A DNA stretch of 64,000 nt from Fibrobacter sp. UWB16 (GTDB lineage: Bacteria; Fibrobacterota; Fibrobacteria; Fibrobacterales; Fibrobacteraceae): contig NZ_OCMS01000003.1 in the NCBI RefSeq assembly GCF_900215325.1, positions 248,001-312,000 on the forward strand, written 5' to 3'. The notes beneath the pieces were generated by a model that saw only the letters and a program-made list of their open reading frames with translations, was not told where the DNA came from and made no database searches. Position 1 is the first letter of the stretch; each line of letters opens with the position of its first letter. This document shows, one piece after another, positions 58,134 through 64,000 of this stretch. The position numbers and the translations under genes are program-made.

Positions 58134-59537
58134 ATGTTTGTCGGACGTAAAAGAGAATTAAAGCTTCTTGAAGATCTTTATCAGTCTAAGAAATTTGAAA
58201 TGCTAATCATGCATGGTCGTAGGCGCGTGGGCAAGAGTTTTCTTTTGGCTCACTTTGCCTCGCTTCATGAAAAGGATACTGTGTTCTTTACTGCTGACAA
58301 AGGGAGCGAAGCTAATAATGTTCGTAATTTTTGTACGGAATTGAAGCGGGTCTTAAATGCTGGCGATTTTTTGAATTCACTTGAGACTTGGCAAGAGGTC
58401 TACTCGTTCATCGATGGAGCCGCTTTTTCTAAACGTGTGAATATCATTATTGACGAATTTACTTATTTGTACAATTCAAATCCTGCATACGATTCGGGAC
58501 TGCAGAATGCGATTGACCGAATTCTGAAAAAAAAGAACATTTTTTTAATTTTGTGCGGTTCTGAAGTTTCTGTTATTGAGAACTTGTTTGATGATTCGAC
58601 CAAACCTTTATATGGTCGCAAGACTGCCGATTTGAAATTGCAACCATTTTCATATAAAGAATCTAAAGAATTTTTCCCCAAATATAGTGACGAAGAAGTC
58701 CTAACGGTTTATTCAATTCTTGGCGGTATTCCTCTATACCTTTCTCTTTTTGACGATTCCGTTTCTATTCGCGAGAACGTCATCAAAAATTGCCTTTCTA
58801 CAACGGGCTACTTATACAATGAAATTGATACGTTGCTTCGCATGGAACTCAAAGAAACGCTTTTTTATAAGAATATTCTGCTTGCTATCAATTCTGGTGC
58901 TTCGGCGCTTAATGATATAAAGATGAAGGTTGGAGAAGATGGGGCGAAGATTGCAAAATACCTGAACGTCCTTCAAAATTTGGGATTTATCAAAACAGAA
59001 ATCCCTGTTGGCGAAAAAGGCAAGGCTCGCAATACGCTTTATTCCATTGACGATAACTACTTTGCTTTTTATTTCAGGTTTATTTATAAACATTTGAATA
59101 TGTTGAATGGGCTTATTTCACCTGAAATTTATTACGATAGAGAGTTTACAACTGAAAGCTTAAATGGATATATTGGGCATCGATTTGAAAGAGTGTGCTC
59201 GCAGTTTATTATGGAAAAATCCTATAATGGCGAGCTTCCGTTCTTTGCTGAACAAGTTGGACGCTGGTGGGGTAATAACCCTCTTGCGAAACGTCAAGAG
59301 GAAATAGACATTGTTGCCCAAGATGAGAATAATGCCATTCTTTGCGAATGTAAATACACTGAAAAGGCGTTTGATGAGACTGAACTTTCTGACTTGCAGG
59401 CGTGCGCACCGTGTATTAAACGCGACAATTTGTATTTTTGGATTTTTTCCAGAAAGGGTGTTACTGCTGGAGTCAAGAAGAAAATAAAAAATCTGGGCAA
59501 TTACAAGGTTATTTCGATAAAAGAATTGTTTGCTTGA
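58134..59537 (+). CDS. ATPase of the archaeal-ATPase/DUF234 type
   Basis: The product has 467 residues. It begins MFVGRKRELKLLEDLYQ; Walker A is GRRRVGKSF (about 28-36), Walker B is VNIIIDEFTYLY (about 103-114) and the sensor region is ILCGSEVSVIEN. The C-terminal DUF234 part contains YFAFYFRFIYKHLNML and the restriction-like EIDIVAQDENNAILCECKYTEKAFD motif (D...E-x-K), a PD-(D/E)XK nuclease-like signature. Function unknown; such ATPases are common in accessory DNA. The promoter region has repeated GAGTAAATAA units. Confidence 0.85.
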   Translation: MFVGRKRELKLLEDLYQSKKFEMLIMHGRRRVGKSFLLAHFASLHEKDTVFFTADKGSEANNVRNFCTELKRVLNAGDFLNSLETWQEVYSFIDGAAFSKRVNIIIDEFTYLYNSNPAYDSGLQNAIDRILKKKNIFLILCGSEVSVIENLFDDSTKPLYGRKTADLKLQPFSYKESKEFFPKYSDEEVLTVYSILGGIPLYLSLFDDSVSIRENVIKNCLSTTGYLYNEIDTLLRMELKETLFYKNILLAINSGASALNDIKMKVGEDGAKIAKYLNVLQNLGFIKTEIPVGEKGKARNTLYSIDDNYFAFYFRFIYKHLNMLNGLISPEIYYDREFTTESLNGYIGHRFERVCSQFIMEKSYNGELPFFAEQVGRWWGNNPLAKRQEEIDIVAQDENNAILCECKYTEKAFDETELSDLQACAPCIKRDNLYFWIFSRKGVTAGVKKKIKNLGNYKVISIKELFA

Positions 59538-59539
59538 TT

Positions 59540-60328
59540 TTAAAGTGCGCTGTCTAGTGCCATCATGAGTGTGAAGCCGACGGCGAAGAGGATAGTGCCT
59601 GCGTCAAAGTGGTCGCCTTCGCTCACTTCGGGGAGCATTTCTTCAACGACAACGTAAATCATTGCGCCTGCCGCGAACGAGAGCAGGTAGGGCATAAACG
59701 GCGAAAGGATTTCGGCGGCGATTAAGGTAATCAAGGCACCGATGGGTTCGACGGCTCCGGAGAGCGCTCCGAGTGCGAATGCTTTTTTGCGCGAAGCGCC
59801 TTCGGCTTTTAGCGGGAGAGAAACGACTGCTCCTTCAGGGAAGTTTTGTATCGCGATGCCGATGGAAAGAGCGAATGCGGCCGAGAGTGTGATGGCGACG
59901 TTTCCGGAAAGCCACCCTGCGAAAACGATGCCAACGGCCATGCCTTCGGGCAAGTTGTGAAGTGTTACGGCGAGCGTGAGCATCGTAGTGCGTTTGAGTT
60001 TTGCTCTCGGACCTTCGGGCGTTTTGCTGCCCAAATGCAAATGCGGTGTGATTTTATCCAAAATATATAAGAATAAAATACCAGCCCAAAACCCAACTGC
60101 GGCGGGTGCAAATGATAATTTACCCAAATGCTCGCTGGCGCTGATGGCCGGGAGGAGCAGACTCCAGATGGATGCCGCTACCATGACGCCAGCCGCAAAT
60201 GCTAAAAGTCCGCGCTTTAAATTTTGCTTCATTTGCCCGCGGATAAAGAATACGCAGGCTGCGCCGAGAACCGTCCCTAAAAACGGGATGGTGAGACCTT
60301 GAATAATGGGTAAAATGGGTTGAGTCAT
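59540..60328 (-). CDS. ZIP-family metal transporter
   Basis: The product has 262 residues and eight TM segments. Metal-site motifs in TM4 (TLAVTLHNLPEGMAVGI) and TM5 (ALSIGIAIQNFPEGAVVSLPL) are the HNLPEG/QNFPEG pair of ZupT/GufA-like transporters, which import Zn, Fe or Mn. ATG 60328 is chosen over 60364 because the longer leader is not hydrophobic. Confidence 0.9.
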   Translation of the reverse strand: MTQPILPIIQGLTIPFLGTVLGAACVFFIRGQMKQNLKRGLLAFAAGVMVAASIWSLLLPAISASEHLGKLSFAPAAVGFWAGILFLYILDKITPHLHLGSKTPEGPRAKLKRTTMLTLAVTLHNLPEGMAVGIVFAGWLSGNVAITLSAAFALSIGIAIQNFPEGAVVSLPLKAEGASRKKAFALGALSGAVEPIGALITLIAAEILSPFMPYLLSFAAGAMIYVVVEEMLPEVSEGDHFDAGTILFAVGFTLMMALDSAL

Positions 60329-60433
60329 ACGAAAAAAGATAGTATTAAAACTTGACAATTTCAAAAAACGCGCTGGAGTTTTGAAGGTCTAATTGGAGTA
60401 GCGTGAACGATTGCATTTTTGTATCGTAGATGC

Positions 60434-61615
60434 ATGAATAAGTTAAAGTCTTTTGTTGTCGCGGCCTCTGCCGTATTGCTTTTTACAACTTCTGCAAATG
60501 CGCGCCTTGCTGCCTGCAAGGAAAAGAAGCGGGACGAAGCTTACAGTAAGCAACTCTCGGCAGCTACGTTGCAGACTATCATTGATAACGCTTTGCCGCA
60601 GAAGGCTGTGGACCCGGAACTTGGCGAACCTTATCAGGTCTACCCGATTGACGTAAAACCGTATGATAAGGTTTTCCATGCAACGCTGATTGAATATCCT
60701 TACGGAAGTTCTCCGCGTGCGTTGACGCATGAACCGAATTCGCGTGGAATTATCTTGTACGTGCATGGCTACAATGATTACTTCTTCCAGGAAGAGCTTG
60801 CGGAAAAATCGGATTCCGCGGGTTTTGCGTTCTTTGCGATAGACTTGCATTACAATGGTCGTTCGTATAGTGAAGGCGAGCCGCGCTCGGATATGCGTAG
60901 CGTCAAAGAATACTATGCTGAATTGGATGCAGCTATTGCGCTTAGCAAGAGTATTGCTGCGAAAGGCTCAAATGCAAAATTGCCATTTGTCATTCTCGGC
61001 CATTCGCAGGGTGGGCTGATTACGCCGAATTACCTGAATGAACGCAATAGCGAAGATTTTGCGGCTCTCGTTTTGAATAGCCCGTTCCTAGATTATAAAA
61101 ATAGCTGGTTTGTCCGCAATGTGGCTTTCCCTGTGTTCTCGGATATTGCGCTGTTGTTGCCCGATGCACCCGCTCCGAAACAGGAAGCCCCTAAGTACAA
61201 CATATCTCTTTTGAAAAGTGAAAAGGGCGAGTGGGAATTCAATCGTGAATTGAAAAGCGATGAATGGCCACAACAGTATTTTGGATACCTCCGTGCGACA
61301 ACTCGCGGCATCAAGTGGATCCATGCGGGAATGAAGATTAAGGCTCCGATTCTCATGATGCGTAGCGGCTGCACGGTGAATACGGTCAAGTGGGATGAAG
61401 ACTACATGCGCTGCGACTGCATGCTCGATGTGAATCTCCTCGAAAAGTGGGCTCCGAAATTGGGTAACGATGTCACGACCGTAACGATTGAGGACGGCAT
61501 GCACGACTTGTTCCTTTCGCGCAAGGATGTCCGCGATAAAGCATACCGCACGATGTTTGAATTCTTGGATGGTGCCATTTTGCGGAAGCAAATTGTCGTT
61601 GCGCAGAACTTTTAA
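60434..61615 (+). CDS. Secreted alpha/beta hydrolase (monoglyceride-lipase/S33-like)
   Basis: The product has 393 residues with a signal peptide (VAASAVLLFTTSANA-RL). The hydrolase core has ILYVHGYNDYFF (oxyanion region), IDLHYNGRS, the nucleophile elbow VILGHSQGGLITP (Ser about 188), an Asp region, and the catalytic His in EDGMHDLFLSR. It probably cleaves esters or peptides at the cell surface. ATG 60434 fits the signal peptide. Confidence 0.85.
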   Translation: MNKLKSFVVAASAVLLFTTSANARLAACKEKKRDEAYSKQLSAATLQTIIDNALPQKAVDPELGEPYQVYPIDVKPYDKVFHATLIEYPYGSSPRALTHEPNSRGIILYVHGYNDYFFQEELAEKSDSAGFAFFAIDLHYNGRSYSEGEPRSDMRSVKEYYAELDAAIALSKSIAAKGSNAKLPFVILGHSQGGLITPNYLNERNSEDFAALVLNSPFLDYKNSWFVRNVAFPVFSDIALLLPDAPAPKQEAPKYNISLLKSEKGEWEFNRELKSDEWPQQYFGYLRATTRGIKWIHAGMKIKAPILMMRSGCTVNTVKWDEDYMRCDCMLDVNLLEKWAPKLGNDVTTVTIEDGMHDLFLSRKDVRDKAYRTMFEFLDGAILRKQIVVAQNF

Positions 61616-61688
61616 TTATTAGATTTTGTTTTAATCGGTTAGCGCACTTTCCTTGTCATGAGGGGAGTGCGTTTTTTAGGAGAAAAAT

Positions 61689-62068
61689 ATGAGTAAGAAC
61701 ATTTGGGATATCTTTGCGCCGGTTTATGAATTTGCGATGCAACTTCGTTGCGGTTTATGGACAACGCTTTTGATGTGGTCGTGATTGCGAATGCTCTCCA
61801 CATTATCCCGGAGCCCTCGAAGGCGCTTGCGGAAATCCGCCGCGTCTTGAAAGATGACGGTATACTCATTGCACCGAACTTTATATTCCCTGCTGACGGC
61901 AAAAGAAACTTGTGGCAAAAGCTTTTGAGTCTTGTCGGTGTCCGCTTTGCGCACGAATGGACGGAAGACGAATACAAGTCTTTTTTGAAAGGAAATGGCT
62001 GGACGATAACGGAAAATTGCGTTATTAAAGTGCGGATTGATTTAGCGTATGTGGAATGCAGGAAATAA
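61689..62068 (+). pseudogene. SAM-dependent methyltransferase with a central deletion
   Basis: ATG 61689 behind AGGAG opens SKNIWDIFAPVYEFAMQ, the usual start of a UbiE-like methyltransferase, and runs into a stop at 61782. From 61748 another frame continues with the second half of the family: FMDNAFDVVVIANALHIIPEPSKALAEIRRVLKDDGILIAPN, ending at 62068. The glycine-rich SAM-binding motif I (about 60 residues) is missing, so the enzyme is inactive. Confidence 0.82.
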
Positions 62069-62090
62069 AGATTATTTCGCTTCTATAAAT

Positions 62091-62393
62091 TCATATCTTG
62101 TGATTCTTCTTGACATCGGAAAGGACCATCGCTGCAGGGCGGGTGCGACCTTTCAGCATGTCATTGTATCCTTTTTCGAGTTCCGTGTCGAGGCGCTCTT
62201 TTGACCATTTAGCGGCATTTTCGGGAGCTTTAGGCAGCTTCACATCGAAGGGAATTCCCTGTTGCAGAATAATCTGCTTATAGAACATGTTGATAGCGCT
62301 GGAAACGGATATACCGAGAGTTTCTAGGATGTTTTCAGCTTGTTCTTTGACATCGGGCTCTATGCGGGCGTATAAATTTGCGGTTTTGTTCAT
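62091..62393 (-). CDS. RelB/DinJ-family antitoxin, orphan
   Basis: The product has 100 residues with the ribbon-helix-helix start NKTANLYARIEPDVKEQAENILETLGISVSSAINMFYKQIILQQGIPF, typical of RelB/DinJ. ATG 62393 is the first residue of the conserved core. No toxin gene follows within 300 bp on this strand; only the broken methyltransferase does. Confidence 0.88.
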   Translation of the reverse strand: MNKTANLYARIEPDVKEQAENILETLGISVSSAINMFYKQIILQQGIPFDVKLPKAPENAAKWSKERLDTELEKGYNDMLKGRTRPAAMVLSDVKKNHKI

Positions 62394-62461
62394 GTTATTT
62401 AATATACATATTTGTCCGTACAAAAGCAATACATTTGAGTGGGGCGCTGAACAAAAATGGA

Positions 62462-62490
62462 GATTCCCGCTCGGAGGCGGGAATGACAAG
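62462..62490. repeat. ATTCCCGCTCGGAGGCGGGAATGAC repeat
   Basis: Inverted copy of the GTCATTCCCGCC family; see 11033 and 30466. Confidence 0.65.
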
Positions 62491-62502
62491 AATATGTTAA
62501 GA

Positions 62503-62532
62503 AAATTGCCCCGGACTTCTCCGGGGCAATTT
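62503..62532 (-). terminator. Terminator after the ABC exporter gene
   Basis: AAATTGCCCCGGA and TCCGGGGCAATTT form a perfect 13-bp stem with a 4-base loop; read on the minus strand it ends in T-rich DNA. Confidence 0.8.
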
Positions 62533-62555
62533 AGTAGGTGGTTATTGAATGAGTT

Positions 62556-64000
62556 CTAATTTACTTCTTGGAGCTTGAGCATTTTGCCGAAGAGGCCACC
62601 TTTCGCTTTGAGTTCTGCGGGGGAGCCGGTTTCGATAACTTGACCGTTTTGCAGGACCACCACCTTGTCGGCATTGGCGATGGTGCGCATGCGGTGGGCG
62701 ATGATGATGACGGTCTTGTTCTGCACAAGTTCCGAAATGCTCTGCTGAATCTTGGATTCGTTTTCGACGTCGAGGCTTGCGGTGGCTTCGTCAAGGAGCA
62801 CGATGGGGGCGTCCTTGAGAATGGCGCGGGCGATGGAGATTCGCTGGCGTTCGCCGCCGGAGAGTGTATCGCCGTTTTCGCCGATGACGGTGTCATAGCC
62901 TTGCGGGAGCTTTTGGACAAAGTCGTCGCAGTTTGCAAGTTTTGCGGCTCGCAGAATTTCTTCGTCGGTGGCGTCGCGCTTACCGATGCGAATGTTGTCG
63001 CGGATGGAGGTGTTGAACAGCACGACATCTTGGAAGACGATGGAGAAGTTCTTGAGGAGCGTTTCGGGATCGATTCTCGAGATGTCCTGGCCGCCGAGCG
63101 TGATGGTGCCACCTTGAATGTCCCAGAAACGGGCGGCGAGCTTTGCAGCGGTTGTCTTTCCGCTGCCAGACGGGCCCACGAGTGCGGTGATCTCGCCTTG
63201 CTTGGCGGTGAACGAAGCCTTCTTCAAAACTTGCTTTTCTTCGTTGTAGTAGAAATCGACGTTCTTGAATTCGATGTCATAATCGGCGGGTTCGAACTTT
63301 GTGGAACCGCGCTGGACTTCCATATCGTCCATTTCCTTGAATCGCTTGAGGCGGACATCCAAGAAGAAAAGTTCCGTTATGTTGTTTAGAACGAGATAGA
63401 TGGGGCTGTAAATCGTCGATGCGCAGACGATGTACACGAGGTAATCAAATATGCTTAATTTGTCTTGTGCAAGGAGGATAGAACCGAAAATGAGAACGGA
63501 AGCAAGGCCGAGTTTCAGGAAAATTTGTGCACCGTTCAGGATGACTCCTGACATGAATTCGCCTTTAATCTGGGAATGTTCATAGAATTTGGAGTGATCG
63601 TCCAATGCTTTGCAGACGCTTTCTTCTTCGCAGTAGGACTTGATTTCTTGAATATTTTCAAGGCTTTCCTGAATGTCTTCGGTGATGACGCGGGCCGCAT
63701 TGTAGGTGTGCTTGAAGTTTTTGAACTGTAATTTGCGGGACAGGTAAATGAGCAATCCTGCAAACGGTGCAACCCACAAAAGTGCTGCCGCCATCAACGG
63801 GTTGTAAATGATGAGTGCGACTGCGCAGATAACGAGCATCGCGGCGACTGCGAAAATTTCAGGAACGGCGTGCGAGAAAATCATTTCAAGGGCGTTCACG
63901 TCGTTCATGATAGTCGAAGTCAAGTCGGAAAGGTCCTTTTTGCCGAAGAATGATAGCGGGAGTTTGCGCAACTTTTCGGCGAGCGTGATGCGACGTTTTT
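62556..64000 (-). CDS. ABC exporter, fused membrane and ATPase domains (5' end outside window)
   Basis: The frame is open to the window edge, so the N-terminal TM helices are missing here. The visible part has the last TM helices of a type I exporter (LMAAALLWVAPFAGLLIYLSRKLQFKNFK; LKLGLASVLIFGSILLA; LSIFDYLVYIVCASTIYSPI) and an ATPase domain: Walker A GPSGSGKTTAAKL, Q-loop VFQDVVLFNTSIRDNI, signature LSGGERQRISIARA, Walker B IVLLDEATASLD and H-loop IIIAHRM. Such exporters are usually paired; the partner may lie beyond the window. Confidence 0.93.
   Translation of the reverse strand, partial: KRRITLAEKLRKLPLSFFGKKDLSDLTSTIMNDVNALEMIFSHAVPEIFAVAAMLVICAVALIIYNPLMAAALLWVAPFAGLLIYLSRKLQFKNFKHTYNAARVITEDIQESLENIQEIKSYCEEESVCKALDDHSKFYEHSQIKGEFMSGVILNGAQIFLKLGLASVLIFGSILLAQDKLSIFDYLVYIVCASTIYSPIYLVLNNITELFFLDVRLKRFKEMDDMEVQRGSTKFEPADYDIEFKNVDFYYNEEKQVLKKASFTAKQGEITALVGPSGSGKTTAAKLAARFWDIQGGTITLGGQDISRIDPETLLKNFSIVFQDVVLFNTSIRDNIRIGKRDATDEEILRAAKLANCDDFVQKLPQGYDTVIGENGDTLSGGERQRISIARAILKDAPIVLLDEATASLDVENESKIQQSISELVQNKTVIIIAHRMRTIANADKVVVLQNGQVIETGSPAELKAKGGLFGKMLKLQEVN

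Noticed and set aside
1-64000. CRISPR arrays, tRNA or rRNA genes
   Set aside because: No regularly spaced direct repeats, cloverleaf-like stretches or rRNA signatures were noticed; a covariance-model search would be needed to exclude them fully.

Overview
The window looks like the chromosome of a Fibrobacter species (rumen or gut cellulolytic bacterium). The reasons are a protein with the Fibrobacter major paralogous (FISUMP) domain at 10.0-10.9 kb, a TIGR02147-type regulator coupled to a lipoprotein at 42.9-44.9 kb, a secreted GH26 mannanase with a sugar-binding module at 41.0-42.7 kb, and many short intergenic repeats. No rRNA, tRNA or CRISPR array was seen. All calls come from reading the sequence; no database search was run.

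Layout. (1) 0-11 kb: the end of a Cys-rich secreted-type protein, then leuS, then a 7.5-kb accessory region made of successive cassettes. Three extra copies of the leuS 3' end lie at 3517-3555, 4711-4812 and 10994-11026, which suggests repeated insertion at that site. The cargo is a DUF2971 gene, a three-gene operon with an ExoX-C-like repeat protein, a three-gene operon of two glycine-rich membrane proteins plus a YkgJ cysteine-cluster protein, a relic of a C5 DNA methyltransferase and a frameshifted FISUMP lipoprotein. (2) 11-14.3 kb: dGTPase and a xanthine salvage pair (NCS2 permease and xpt). (3) 14.5-23.5 kb: an iron block with a DtxR-family regulator, feoA, a long feoB, a 34-residue ORF, a porin, DUF3793-flavodoxin, and a small protein plus P1B-ATPase that resembles a ferrosome (fez) locus. 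Its promoters share a TTAG-N6-CTAA palindrome. (4) 23.7-26.3 kb: an FRG-domain/membrane-protein pair and an Rpn-like nuclease. (5) 26.5-32 kb: an MMPL exporter and a complete ECF transporter (S, T, double ATPase). A second accessory cassette follows at 32.2-34.2 kb and ends in a duplicate of the ATPase gene 3' end. (6) 34.3-40.9 kb: an AraC regulator and a tripartite RND efflux pump. (7) 41-45 kb: mannanase and the TIGR02147/lipoprotein pair. (8) 45-58 kb: a redox/detoxification region in which five transcription units (a CMD-like lipoprotein, an exported flavodoxin, an exported monooxygenase, a cyclophilin-like lipoprotein, and an FMN reductase plus hydrolase) share a CTATGC-N7-GCATAG operator centred on a LysR gene. 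An ars operon, an IS3-family element, a broken PAP2 phosphatase, an acetyltransferase cassette between 105-bp direct repeats, and a Phd/RelE-type toxin-antitoxin pair sit among them. (9) 58-64 kb: a DUF234-type ATPase, a ZIP transporter, a lipase-like hydrolase, a methyltransferase pseudogene, an orphan RelB/DinJ antitoxin and an ABC exporter that runs off the end.

The most unusual signals are four: accessory cassettes delimited by decaying copies of the neighbouring core gene's 3' end, at two independent loci; the LysR-type regulon of mostly exported redox proteins; the iron regulon ending in a probable ferrosome P-type ATPase; and intergenic repeats that have become coding sequence inside feoB, the ECF genes and a hydrolase.
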